A DNA stretch of 64,000 nucleotides, from the NCBI GenBank assembly GCA_030427705.1, contig JAUIBR010000004.1:186001-250000 (forward strand). The letters run 5' to 3'. The notes under the pieces are model-generated. The model made no database searches. It saw only the letters and a list, made by a program, of their open reading frames with translations, and was not told the origin of the DNA. Position 1 is the stretch's first letter. Every line of letters begins with the position of its first letter. Source of the DNA: a bacterium (lineage in GTDB: Bacteria > Myxococcota_A > Bradymonadia > Bradymonadales > Bradymonadaceae). Below, piece by piece: positions 7,932 through 17,417 of the stretch. A program made the position numbers and the translations under genes.

Positions 7932-9254
7932 TCAAGGCACCAATCGATAGTCGACCAACGTCTCTTTAACCCACCGACGCGTGCCTGCTTCCATGACGCG
8001 CCGCTCGATCGTGCCCCGTCCGGGAGAGAATGTGTGCCTTGGGGGATCCACGGTACAAATGCGCTCCGGCTCGTCTTCCGTTGGGCATGCATAGGCACCG
8101 CCTTCACCCATCTCCAGGGTAATCAGGTTCGAAAAATGGCCGGCCGGTGTATCGATGTCCGCTGGGCCTTCGACGCCGTGACTGGCCTCGATGGGAAACT
8201 TCAGGAATGGACGCTGTTTCGAAAACAACGGGAGCAGCTTCTGCAACGCAGGAAGCTCTCGACGGCATTGCCGACCGCATTCATAGATCCGACGCGGAGT
8301 TAGCACCCACTTGAGTTCCTGCTTCGTCAGGTTCTCGTCATTCAACGAACGACGGAGCGTCACGACTCGCAAGGGTCCATGCAGGTCAACCGCCAGAACC
8401 TCCAGCAGACTTTCCGTGGCCTGAGGACTTCCCTCGGCGGTCTGGTACTCGCGCCGGTAACGCCAGAAGTTGCCCACCTTGAGCGGGTACGGATACTCGT
8501 CGTTGCGAAGCAACTCAGGCTTCAAATGCAACCCGGCTTCGAGAAGCATCTTCAGGGTGTTTCCCATCGTGATCTTGGACGCCAACGACCAGGTTTCGCC
8601 TGATTTGCCGCTGGTTTTTACAATCTTTGGGATCGTAAACAAGACCTCCACATCTGGTTGTGGTTGGAAGCGCCAAACCAACGTGGTGTTCCAGTATTGC
8701 TGAATCTCCTCCCCTTCGGCCGTCTTGCCATCCAAACCCCGGCCACTGCCAAGCTCTAACCGGTCGAACTCGAACACGACCGGGAGCCCCCCTTCTACCA
8801 TTTCACTTTCAAGTGGCGGCAAAAACGCCGACCAAACTGCGGCAGAAGACCCTTGTATCTCGTCTACAAACGTCTTGGCTGAATCCAGATCCACGTGGAC
8901 AAGATTCGCGTAGTCCACTGGCGATACAAACACCTGGTCCCAGAGGCGTGCGTCCTGCTTCAGTAGTGCATTGGTCAGGTTTTTACCGAGTTGTTCTGGC
9001 GTTCGGTTCGATAGGCGAGAATTTGCGTCTACCTCAAGGGTTCCCCATCCGCTGGCGGCCCCGGCATTGAGCCGCCTCAACAACCTGCGTTCTCTAACCG
9101 CCGCAGCCTCGGGGGTGATATCCGGGTGCTCAGTGTATGTGAGCGGGCGCAATGGAGGCGTTGACTCCACCGGCTCGCTGTCGTCACACCCCAGAAACGT
9201 TAGGAACAAAAAAGGCGACCAGATGGCCGCCAATCTTAGCGTTTTCAGCCGCAC
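7932..9254 (-). CDS. Putative lipoprotein, unknown function
   Basis: 440 residues beginning with a signal and lipobox (TFLGC, Cys23) and a short Pro/Ser-rich linker. The mature part is mixed alpha/beta without a family that I recognise. A C-terminal stretch holds four Cys that may form disulfides (ECGRQCRRE, YACPTEDEPERIC). It starts three bases after the stop of the upstream lipoprotein gene and was likely co-transcribed with it. The two are not obviously similar. A structural or envelope role is only a guess. Confidence 0.72.
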   Translation of the reverse strand: MRLKTLRLAAIWSPFLFLTFLGCDDSEPVESTPPLRPLTYTEHPDITPEAAAVRERRLLRRLNAGAASGWGTLEVDANSRLSNRTPEQLGKNLTNALLKQDARLWDQVFVSPVDYANLVHVDLDSAKTFVDEIQGSSAAVWSAFLPPLESEMVEGGLPVVFEFDRLELGSGRGLDGKTAEGEEIQQYWNTTLVWRFQPQPDVEVLFTIPKIVKTSGKSGETWSLASKITMGNTLKMLLEAGLHLKPELLRNDEYPYPLKVGNFWRYRREYQTAEGSPQATESLLEVLAVDLHGPLRVVTLRRSLNDENLTKQELKWVLTPRRIYECGRQCRRELPALQKLLPLFSKQRPFLKFPIEASHGVEGPADIDTPAGHFSNLITLEMGEGGAYACPTEDEPERICTVDPPRHTFSPGRGTIERRVMEAGTRRWVKETLVDYRLVP

Positions 9255-9257
9255 GCG

Positions 9258-10589
9258 TTAGTTGCCGTTGTTGGCATTGTTCGCGTTGCCGCCAGCACCT
9301 TCTGGATCGGAGTACTCTCCAATGCGTCCGTCTTGGTCGTTGCTGTATGGGAACTGGTTGAGGTCCACGAAGTTCTCGCCGGAGTTCCACTGCCAGACAA
9401 TCGGATTCACCGGCCGACCGAACATCACGTAGAAGTGCTCAGACCCACCCGGTACGACGACAGTTGAGGTGACCAGGTCACCATCCAAGTGTTGCCCTTT
9501 GGCGTCGTCACCTTGAGGCCCGAAGATGACATCAAATCCGGTCGACACAGCCAGACCATCGTTACGAATGCGGAAGGTCTCTGTGCACTCACAGTCATCG
9601 CCTGAACAAGAGAAATCGTCAGGTCCACGAATCAATGTCCACGTTTGTTGTCCGGTTTGAGTCGGCTCCAAAAGGAATGCCGGATAACGCTTTCCTGCCT
9701 TGCACTCATCAACGCCGTTCGGGTCGACCTGAACGTCGTCCCACGTCAGCGCACCAGGAGGACATTGAACTTGGGCATCTGCCGGTGGGAACGGACTTGG
9801 GTTCATCGCATCTTCAGGCTGCTTAATGGAAATCGCCTGTGCAACGCACTCGAAGTACTCTTGCGTGGGCGGCAGGCCGATAATAGCGCCGTTGTCGAGC
9901 TCACCCCAAACATCGCAAAGCAGGTTTGGTTGTAGCGAATCCTGACACGTGGTCTTGAAGAACCACGGGTCCGGGATCACGGTTGTGCTGAAATCACGAG
10001 GAATTGGAGATCGTGTTGGCGTTGGAAGCGGTCCGCACTCCGTAATCACTGGAATCGACGTTTCGTCGGTGAAATAGCCAGCCACGTTCGGGTCGTAGTT
10101 GAACTCAGGCGCCCAACTGAAGTTGAACGCGTCCGAGGTAAACTGGTTGTCCACCGACAAGCCATTCTCGAACGTAAACGCGCAGGAGCGCGAAATCGTC
10201 TGCACGTGGCGATACAACGACACGGAGGCGTCCTCTGCGTCGCTTCGACGCTTGAGGAACATGGTCGCTGTCTCTTGCGGATATAGCGAGAAGAGCTGGA
10301 AATCGAGATCGATCGGCGTTGGCGTGCCATCAAGCAAGAGCGTGAACTCCGTTCCGAGCGAACGATTGACTTCAATCGGCTCGGGAGTGCGCTCTCCGAA
10401 CTTGAGTCCCTGAACCACAGGGCCTCGAGGGCCAAAGATGCTAATCGTGCTCGCGGCTGTGTAGCCGTTAATCACGAACAAATAGACGCTTTCTTCGGGA
10501 CCTGTGCTGTCACCACAACTTGTGATGGGCAACAACGAAAGTCCAAGAACCAGTGCGGCCAAACGCTTAGCGCGCGACAGTGTCTTCAT
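9258..10589 (-). CDS. Putative Cys-containing lipoprotein, unknown function
   Basis: 443 residues, lipobox ITSC (Cys25) after a typical signal (MKTLSRAKRLAALVLGLSLL). An early beta domain (residues about 30-130) contains VYLFVINGYTAASTISIF, a pattern seen in DUF4397-like extracellular domains; I do not press this. A Cys-rich middle and a short Asn/Gly tail (NANNANNGN) follow. It is the first gene of a two-gene lipoprotein operon with a promoter-like pair upstream. No enzyme motif seen. Confidence 0.72.
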   Translation of the reverse strand: MKTLSRAKRLAALVLGLSLLPITSCGDSTGPEESVYLFVINGYTAASTISIFGPRGPVVQGLKFGERTPEPIEVNRSLGTEFTLLLDGTPTPIDLDFQLFSLYPQETATMFLKRRSDAEDASVSLYRHVQTISRSCAFTFENGLSVDNQFTSDAFNFSWAPEFNYDPNVAGYFTDETSIPVITECGPLPTPTRSPIPRDFSTTVIPDPWFFKTTCQDSLQPNLLCDVWGELDNGAIIGLPPTQEYFECVAQAISIKQPEDAMNPSPFPPADAQVQCPPGALTWDDVQVDPNGVDECKAGKRYPAFLLEPTQTGQQTWTLIRGPDDFSCSGDDCECTETFRIRNDGLAVSTGFDVIFGPQGDDAKGQHLDGDLVTSTVVVPGGSEHFYVMFGRPVNPIVWQWNSGENFVDLNQFPYSNDQDGRIGEYSDPEGAGGNANNANNGN

Positions 10590-10624
10590 CGAGAATCCTC
10601 GCCATCGGCAGATAGAGTTGCGTT

Positions 10625-10654
10625 AGCGTACTCCCGGCGAGGGTTTAGTGTCAA
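10625..10654 (-). promoter_or_regulatory. Possible promoter of the lipoprotein operon
   Basis: Minus strand: perfect TTGACA (10649-10654), 18-base spacer, TACGCT (10625-10630), about 35 bases before the start codon. The -10 element is weak. Confidence 0.38.
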
Positions 10655-10703
10655 TTATGAGTTGGGAGGAACCGGGTTCTGCAGGCAGTCGCAAGAAAGC
10701 GAA

Positions 10704-10728
10704 AAGCCAAGCACATCGTGCTTGGCTT
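10704..10728 (-). terminator. Rho-independent terminator of the tRNA-Val/Asp/Asp transcript
   Basis: Perfect 11-bp stem AAGCCAAGCAC / GTGCTTGGCTT with a 3-base loop, three bases past the 3' end of the last tRNA-Asp. On the minus strand it is followed by the T-rich TTCGCTTTCTTG. Confidence 0.75.
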
Positions 10729-10730
10729 AG

Positions 10731-10804
10731 CGGGGTGGACGGGACTCGAACCCGCGACCTCCGGCGTGACAGGCCGGCATTCTAACCAACTGAACTACCA
10801 CCCC
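10731..10804 (-). tRNA. tRNA-Asp(GTC), copy 2 in transcription order
   Basis: 74 bases without encoded CCA. Acceptor GGGGTGG / CCACCCC with G discriminator, anticodon stem-loop CCGGC-CTGTCAC-GCCGG giving GTC, and a standard T arm (GGTTCGAGTCC). Identical to the copy 102 bases away. Confidence 0.97.
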
Positions 10805-10832
10805 TCCGAAGAGGGCGTTCGCGAGAAAAAAG

Positions 10833-10906
10833 CGGGGTGGACGGGACTCGAACCCGCGACCTCCGGCGTGACAGGCCGGCATTCTAACCAACTGAACTAC
10901 CACCCC
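10833..10906 (-). tRNA. tRNA-Asp(GTC), copy 1 in transcription order
   Basis: Same 74-base sequence as the neighbouring tRNA-Asp, including acceptor, anticodon GTC and T loop. It lies between tRNA-Val and the second tRNA-Asp, in one transcript reading leftwards. Confidence 0.97.
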
Positions 10907-10912
10907 GTTTCA

Positions 10913-10984
10913 TGGGCGCACCTGGGATTGAACCAGGGACCTGCTGCTTGTAAGGCAGCTGCTCTCCCGCTGAGCTATACGCCC
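10913..10984 (-). tRNA. tRNA-Val(TAC)
   Basis: 72 bases. Acceptor GGGCGTA / TGCGCCC with A discriminator, D arm TAGCTCAGCGGGAGAGC, anticodon stem-loop GCTGC-CTTACAA-GCAGC giving TAC, T arm GGTTCAATCC. CCA is not encoded. First tRNA of the three-tRNA transcript. Confidence 0.97.
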
Positions 10985-11018
10985 ATTACGGGAAATTTTC
11001 CCGCGAAACGGACTCGGG

Positions 11019-11047
11019 AAGATACAGATGGTGTTACCCACCGTCAA
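11019..11047 (-). promoter_or_regulatory. Promoter of the tRNA-Val/Asp/Asp operon
   Basis: Minus strand: TTGACG (11042-11047), 17-base spacer, TATCTT (11019-11024), 35 bases before tRNA-Val. The -35 lies only ten bases past the lon stop codon. A perfect-arm GGGAAA/TTTCCC element sits between -10 and the tRNA. Confidence 0.6.
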
Positions 11048-11056
11048 CATTAAAAT

Positions 11057-13456
11057 TTAGTGGACGACCTTGCCTTCTTCTTGGCGCACATCCGGGGGAA
11101 GAAGCGGTTTACTCAACTGAGCCGCGAAGGCTTCTGGGTTGTCCAAACGCAAGGCATGCGTAAGTACTTCATCCATATGCTCAACCGCGATAATCTCGAG
11201 CTTCTTTCGGATCGATTTCGGGATGTCACGAATGTCTTTGGTGTTCTCACTCGGAATGATCACCGTCTTGATCCCACCACGATGCGCGGCCATGACCTTC
11301 TCTTTGAGGCCGCCAATCGGCAAAACGCGACCGCGAAGGGTGATCTCACCCGTCATTGCCACATCATGTTTGACCGGCGTGTTCGTCAGTGCGCTGACGA
11401 TCGACGTCGCCATCGTAATACCCGCAGATGGGCCATCCTTGGGTAACGCGCCTTCGGGGAAGTGCACGTGGATGTCCACCTTCTGATGAAAGTCTGCGGT
11501 GAGGCCCAGATTCAGTGCCCGTGAGCGCACATAGCTCATTGCTGCTTGCGCCGACTCCTGCATCACATCACCAAGCTTACCGGTGATAATGAACTTGCCT
11601 TTGCCGGCCATGACACTGACCTCGCTGACCAGCATCACACCACCGAACTGCGTCCACGCCATACCATTAGTCATCCCGATATGGTCCGACTCTTCGATCT
11701 TGCCGTGGCTGAACTTCGGAGGTCCCAGATGCTTGGGAATGGCCTTCGTGTCGACTTTGAACTTCTGGTCCTTGCCGTTCTCGACCACCTCGCGCGCGAT
11801 CTTACGGCATACGCTGCCGATCTCACGCTCAAGACTACGTACGCCAGCTTCACGCGTGTATTGATTGATGACACGGCTGATAGCGCTCGATGTGAAGGAT
11901 ACTTCTACATCCGAGATACCGTTGTTTTCGAGCTGCTTTGGAATCAGATAGTTGCGGCTGATCTGAAGCTTCTCGTAGTCGGTGTAGCCCGGAATCTGAA
12001 TGATCTCCATGCGGTCCTGTAGCGGCGCCGGAATCCCATGCAAATTGTTGGCGGTGCAGATGAACATGACCTTCGAAAGGTCGTAGTCCAAGTCCAAGTA
12101 ATGGTCGTTGAACGTCGCGTTCTGTTCAGGATCCAAGACCTCAAGCAATGCACTCGATGGGTCACCGCGGAAGTCCGTCGACATCTTGTCGACCTCGTCG
12201 AACAAAAACACCGGATTGCTGCTTCCTGCCTTGCGAAGGCTCTGAATGATCTTCCCGGGAAGCGCACCGATATAGGTACGACGGTGCCCACGAATCTCGG
12301 CCTCGTCTCGAACACCACCAAGGCTAATGCGGACAAACTGGCGATTCGTCGCCGTCGCGATCGATCGACCGAGCGACGTCTTTCCAACGCCGGGAGGTCC
12401 CACGAAACACAGAATCGGACCTCGTGGTGTGTCCACCAGAGACTGGACCGACAGGTATTCCAGAATCCGTTCCTTAGGCTTCGCCAGACCATAGTGGTCT
12501 GACTCAAGCGTCTCATGCGCTTCTTTGATGTTGAGACGGTCTTCCGTCAAATCACCCCAGGGCAGGCTGAGAACCCAATCGATATAATTGCGAACGACGG
12601 TCGCTTCCGCGCTCATCGGGCTCATCATCTTGAGCTTCTTCAGTTCGCGAGCCAGCCGTTCCTCGGCCTCTTCCGTCAGTTCCTTCTGCGAGATCCGTTC
12701 TTCAAGCTCATCGATCTCGTTCTTGAATTCGTTCTCGGTCAGGTCTTTTCCACCAGATTGACCTTCGTAAAAGTCCTTCTGGCTCTTTTCCATCTGCTTC
12801 TTCACACGGGAGCGGATCTTTCGCTCGACTTGAAGAATCTCGATCTCTTCCTTCATCAGGGAATCGAGTCGCTCGAGTCGCGAAGCAGCATCGTCGTTTT
12901 CGAGGATGTCCTGTTTATCCCGAAGTTTCAGAGCGAGCTGAGCAACGATCGTATCCGCGAGTCGGCCCGGCGATTCAATCTTCGCCACCAAGCTGAGCAT
13001 TTCCGGCGGAATTCGCTTGTTCAGATTGACGTAGGTGTCGAACGTCTCGCGCACCAATTTCATGATGGCGTCGATGTCCTTTTCGGGGTCGACCTTTTCT
13101 GCAATGGACGCGACCTTGACCTGAAGGAAGCTATCGTTCTCAACGTAGTCTTTGATCTCAACGCGCTCTTTTCCGCGAACCAGAACCTTGACGGTCCCAT
13201 CCGGCAATTGGAACAGCTGGTCGATGACAGCGACCGTCCCTACCGAGAAAATATCGTCGGGCGTCGGATCATTGGTCTTTGCTTTTTTCTGAGCGCTGAG
13301 GACGATCTCTTTGTCGGCTCCCATCGCTTCTTCAAGCGCGTTGATGCTCTTCTCGCGTCCCACAAAAAGTGGAAGCACCATGTTGGGGAAGACGATGATT
13401 TCGCGCAGCGGAAGCAAGGGTACAACCCTCACATCCGATTTCTTCGAGTCCGACAT
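11057..13456 (-). CDS. lon: ATP-dependent protease Lon
   Basis: 799 residues, the usual bacterial LonA size. The LON substrate-binding domain comes first ([24 protein letters not shown], 11-34), then a long coiled coil (about 185-280), AAA+ with Walker A GPPGVGKT at 353-360, and the protease domain. The catalytic dyad is Ser677 in PKDGPSAG and Lys720 in GGLKEK, with the same 43-residue spacing as E. coli Ser679/Lys722. It degrades misfolded and regulatory proteins in the cytoplasm. It is the third gene of clpP-clpX-lon, 60 bases after clpX. I see no CIRCE element or clear heat-shock promoter nearby. Confidence 0.97.
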   Translation of the reverse strand: MSDSKKSDVRVVPLLPLREIIVFPNMVLPLFVGREKSINALEEAMGADKEIVLSAQKKAKTNDPTPDDIFSVGTVAVIDQLFQLPDGTVKVLVRGKERVEIKDYVENDSFLQVKVASIAEKVDPEKDIDAIMKLVRETFDTYVNLNKRIPPEMLSLVAKIESPGRLADTIVAQLALKLRDKQDILENDDAASRLERLDSLMKEEIEILQVERKIRSRVKKQMEKSQKDFYEGQSGGKDLTENEFKNEIDELEERISQKELTEEAEERLARELKKLKMMSPMSAEATVVRNYIDWVLSLPWGDLTEDRLNIKEAHETLESDHYGLAKPKERILEYLSVQSLVDTPRGPILCFVGPPGVGKTSLGRSIATATNRQFVRISLGGVRDEAEIRGHRRTYIGALPGKIIQSLRKAGSSNPVFLFDEVDKMSTDFRGDPSSALLEVLDPEQNATFNDHYLDLDYDLSKVMFICTANNLHGIPAPLQDRMEIIQIPGYTDYEKLQISRNYLIPKQLENNGISDVEVSFTSSAISRVINQYTREAGVRSLEREIGSVCRKIAREVVENGKDQKFKVDTKAIPKHLGPPKFSHGKIEESDHIGMTNGMAWTQFGGVMLVSEVSVMAGKGKFIITGKLGDVMQESAQAAMSYVRSRALNLGLTADFHQKVDIHVHFPEGALPKDGPSAGITMATSIVSALTNTPVKHDVAMTGEITLRGRVLPIGGLKEKVMAAHRGGIKTVIIPSENTKDIRDIPKSIRKKLEIIAVEHMDEVLTHALRLDNPEAFAAQLSKPLLPPDVRQEEGKVVH

Positions 13457-13516
13457 ATTATCCCTGTCAATTCAATACCTTCAATGTAGACCCCGTCCAT
13501 GGGATGCACTCAGGTA

Positions 13517-14782
<1,266 letters not shown>

Positions 14783-14867
14783 GGATGAACCTTCGTACTG
14801 CGTCTCGACGTTACATTACCATATTGAAACGTCGAACGAAGTAATTGGATCTTAGTCGCTGCTAGCC

Positions 14868-15461
14868 TTAGCTAGCCCCGTCATGTTCAAAAACTTCATC
14901 GATAAGACCGTACTCTTTGGCTTCATGAGCGCTCATGAAGTAGTCGCGGTCGGTATCTTTTTGGATGCGCTCGAGATCTTGGCCGGTGTGTTTGACCAAG
15001 ATGTCGTTCAACGTATCGCGCAACTTCAGAATTTCCTTCGCCTGAATATCGATGTCACTCGCCTGACCTGACAGACCACCCATCAGCGGCTGGTGGATCA
15101 AAATCCGCGAGTTCGGCAGGCTCAAACGACGTCCGGCCGTTCCGGCCGCGAGCAGCAGTGCTCCCATCGATGCCGCCTGGCCCAGACAAATCGTCGAGAT
15201 CGGTGGGCGGACGTATTGCATCGTGTCGTAGATAGCCAAACCAGCGGTGACACTGCCGCCTGGCGAATTGACATAAAGGCTGATTTCCTTATCTGGATCC
15301 TCGCTCTCCAAAAACAACAGCTGCGCGATGATGCTGTTCGCTATCTGGTCGTTAACGGGGGTACCCAGGAAAATAATCCGCTCTTTCAGCAGACGGCTAA
15401 AAATGTCCCATCCGCGCTCGCCGCGGTGGGTTTGTTCGACAACACTTGGAATGAACGCCAT
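14868..15461 (-). CDS. clpP: ClpP, proteolytic subunit of ClpXP
   Basis: 197 residues with the serine protease triad Ser98 (GQAASMGA), His123 (RILIHQP) and Asp173 (DTDRDYF), aligned with E. coli Ser97, His122 and Asp171 apart from a one-residue insertion. The N-terminal [25 protein letters not shown] is the usual axial-pore start, with a short propeptide at most. The product forms the 14-mer degradation chamber for ClpX. First gene of the clpP-clpX-lon run. Trigger factor, often its upstream neighbour, is displaced about 4 kb. Confidence 0.97.
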   Translation of the reverse strand: MAFIPSVVEQTHRGERGWDIFSRLLKERIIFLGTPVNDQIANSIIAQLLFLESEDPDKEISLYVNSPGGSVTAGLAIYDTMQYVRPPISTICLGQAASMGALLLAAGTAGRRLSLPNSRILIHQPLMGGLSGQASDIDIQAKEILKLRDTLNDILVKHTGQDLERIQKDTDRDYFMSAHEAKEYGLIDEVFEHDGAS

Positions 15462-15715
15462 GAATTCCTCAATGGAGTAAGAGACGGCTTACGTTCAGGG
15501 AAACACCTGAGTGCAGTATCTACTTCCCATAAATCGCTGCTGATCGAAGTGCAAGCGCCAATGCGTGTATCGGCGAGCGCATCCAACCACTCAACCTCGC
15601 ATCTTACCACTGACGCCGCGATTTTACGGCTCAACGGGTTTGAACTGGATTTGACCTCGCGACCTCTTAGTTTGACGCTCGCCAGATTAGGCAAATCCAT
15701 TTGATAGGAATTCAA

Positions 15716-16507
15716 ATGCCTTCGAAGCTCCCAATCGAAACACGAAACGTCGAAGATGTCGTCCTGCTTGTCGCAGGTATGGGTTCTCGCCTGCGCCCAC
15801 TTACGAATGACCGCCCAAAATGTTTGGTCGAAGTCGCCGGAACTCCGCTGATCGTGCGGCTGCTCCGTCAATTGGCCTCCATCGGAATCAAGCGGGCCCA
15901 CCTCGTCACGGGTTACAAGGGGGAAATGCTCAAGACGTTCCTGAATGATGTGGATGGCCTGCCAGAGCTGAACTTCGTGCACAACGACGCCTACGATTCA
16001 GCCAACAATGCCGAGAGTCTTCGGCGCGCGATGCTCGCCATGGACCGACGCCCATTCCTACTGTGCGACGGCGACATCCTGGTGGGCGACCCTGGCTGGT
16101 TGGAAGATTTGATCACTGACCGCCGACCAAACGTGCTTGCGGTTTTGCTCCAACTCCAGAGCCAGCTTGGCGAAGAGGAGATGAAGGTTCAGGTCGAGGG
16201 TGTTGACGTCCCATGGTACGCGCGACGCGTGACAGGACTGAGCAAGAAGCTGAAGCCAATGGCGTCTCATGGCGAGTCCATTGGCGCGCAGGTCATCGGT
16301 GAACACACGTTTGATGCATTGCTGGATCGACTCAACGCGATGACGGATGAAGAGCGTGAGGACTGCTACTACGAAGACATGTTCGCCACGCTTTTCGACG
16401 ACGGGCACGAATTCTACACACTCGCGATTCGCCCAGGCTCTTGGACTGAAATCGATACCGTCGAAGATTTGCACGCAGCAGAAGAACTCTACGCAAACTG
16501 GGTCTAA
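15716..16507 (+). CDS. NTP transferase (sugar- or choline-phosphate nucleotidyltransferase type)
   Basis: 263 residues of the nucleotidyltransferase fold. The N-terminal LLVAGMGSRLRPLTNDRPK is the activated-sugar synthesis signature, and LLCDGDILVGD carries the metal-binding Asp. The small size, and CYYEDMFATLF near the C-terminus, resemble LicC and choline-phosphate or phosphosugar cytidylyltransferases more than large GlmU/RmlA enzymes. It would activate a head group for lipid or surface-polymer decoration; substrate not readable. I chose ATG 15716 (TAGGAA nine bases upstream) over the TTG at 15701. It overlaps the convergent membrane-protein gene by three to four bases at the stop codons. 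Confidence 0.82.
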   Translation: MPSKLPIETRNVEDVVLLVAGMGSRLRPLTNDRPKCLVEVAGTPLIVRLLRQLASIGIKRAHLVTGYKGEMLKTFLNDVDGLPELNFVHNDAYDSANNAESLRRAMLAMDRRPFLLCDGDILVGDPGWLEDLITDRRPNVLAVLLQLQSQLGEEEMKVQVEGVDVPWYARRVTGLSKKLKPMASHGESIGAQVIGEHTFDALLDRLNAMTDEEREDCYYEDMFATLFDDGHEFYTLAIRPGSWTEIDTVEDLHAAEELYANWV

Positions 16508-17337
16508 TCGTAGGGCGAGCGCAGAATCGCGCCGCACTGGCGAAGTGATGCGCCACAAACCGCAGAATTGGCTTGGGAGCAGCTAGTCGCGACCGCATGG
16601 CAGGCCCGTGTTCTGGGCTGCGCAAAACCCGAAAGAATAGCTGAGTGACAGCCGATTCGACCCGCGCTCAACTCACAAGCTTTGGCCGAGTACTCAGCCC
16701 GGCGCCATGGGTCCGCAGTCAGCGCGGCGATCTCGGCGCAGGCATTTGGACTGCCCGCTTCACAACTCTCAACCGCAAGCGGGGACAGCGTTGGTTCACA
16801 TCCTATCGGTCGCGATTCACATGCGTCCATGTGGCCAAGCTCGCATGAGCGCGTGGCGACTTCACATCGTTGGGAATCCGTCCATGAATCCGACTGCATA
16901 TGCTGAGCACAATCCAAAAGTGTCCAACCGTTAGCTTTCGTGCACGCTCGCACGGCATAACGGTCTGCAACCTTTTGCCAACCGAAATCGGCAGCGCTTT
17001 TCGATGCGGCAGCGCAGGCCGCGGAGTTTCCACCGACATTGCAAGCGACACGATAAAGGGTGTGTGTTTGCCGTTCGTGAACCCCTGAAATCAGAAAGAC
17101 TGCCCCGAGGGCATACGCGACCATTGCGATGACGAATCCGTCGGGACGCATGATTTTCGTCACGGAAAACGCGGTAAAACCAGCACAGGCACATGCCAAC
17201 AACAGCGGTCGAAGCGTGAGAGCAGTGTCCGTTTTCGCGAACTCAGGGTCGAGGTTCGAAAGGATCGCGATGGCCTGCAAGCAAAACACTAAAGCGGCTG
17301 AAGGCAGAAGAAATTTTTTCGTCTGATGTGTTTGCAT
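16504..17337 (-). CDS. Cys-rich membrane protein of unknown function
   Basis: 277 residues. Three hydrophobic segments at about 11-29, 43-60 and 66-86 are followed by a 190-residue domain with about 20 Cys. These often form C-x3-C or C-x4-5-C patterns around Ala-rich helices (CNVGGNSAACAAASKSA, CEAGSPNACAEIAAL, CELSAGRIGC). The pattern resembles disulfide-linked Sel1-like helical repeats, which would place the domain outside the cytoplasm. I do not recognise the family. Divergent from the VWA gene with 80 bases between start codons, and convergent with the nucleotidyltransferase. Confidence 0.68.
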   Translation of the reverse strand: MQTHQTKKFLLPSAALVFCLQAIAILSNLDPEFAKTDTALTLRPLLLACACAGFTAFSVTKIMRPDGFVIAMVAYALGAVFLISGVHERQTHTLYRVACNVGGNSAACAAASKSAADFGWQKVADRYAVRACTKANGWTLLDCAQHMQSDSWTDSQRCEVATRSCELGHMDACESRPIGCEPTLSPLAVESCEAGSPNACAEIAALTADPWRRAEYSAKACELSAGRIGCHSAILSGFAQPRTRACHAVATSCSQANSAVCGASLRQCGAILRSPYD

Positions 17338-17417
17338 TCAAGTAGTATCTCAAAAACATAACCGAGATTCCACATCATGGAGTTCAAACCCGCACCAAGT
17401 ATGGTATCAACGGGCCT

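Noticed and set aside
10718-11053. A 111-codon open frame on the plus strand reading WTGLEPATSGVTGRHSNQLNYH twice
   Set aside because: It is the antisense of the two tRNA-Asp and the tRNA-Val genes; this peptide is a well-known false annotation over tRNAs.
12515-13489. 324-codon plus-strand frame across lon
   Set aside because: Antisense of the clear Lon coding sequence.
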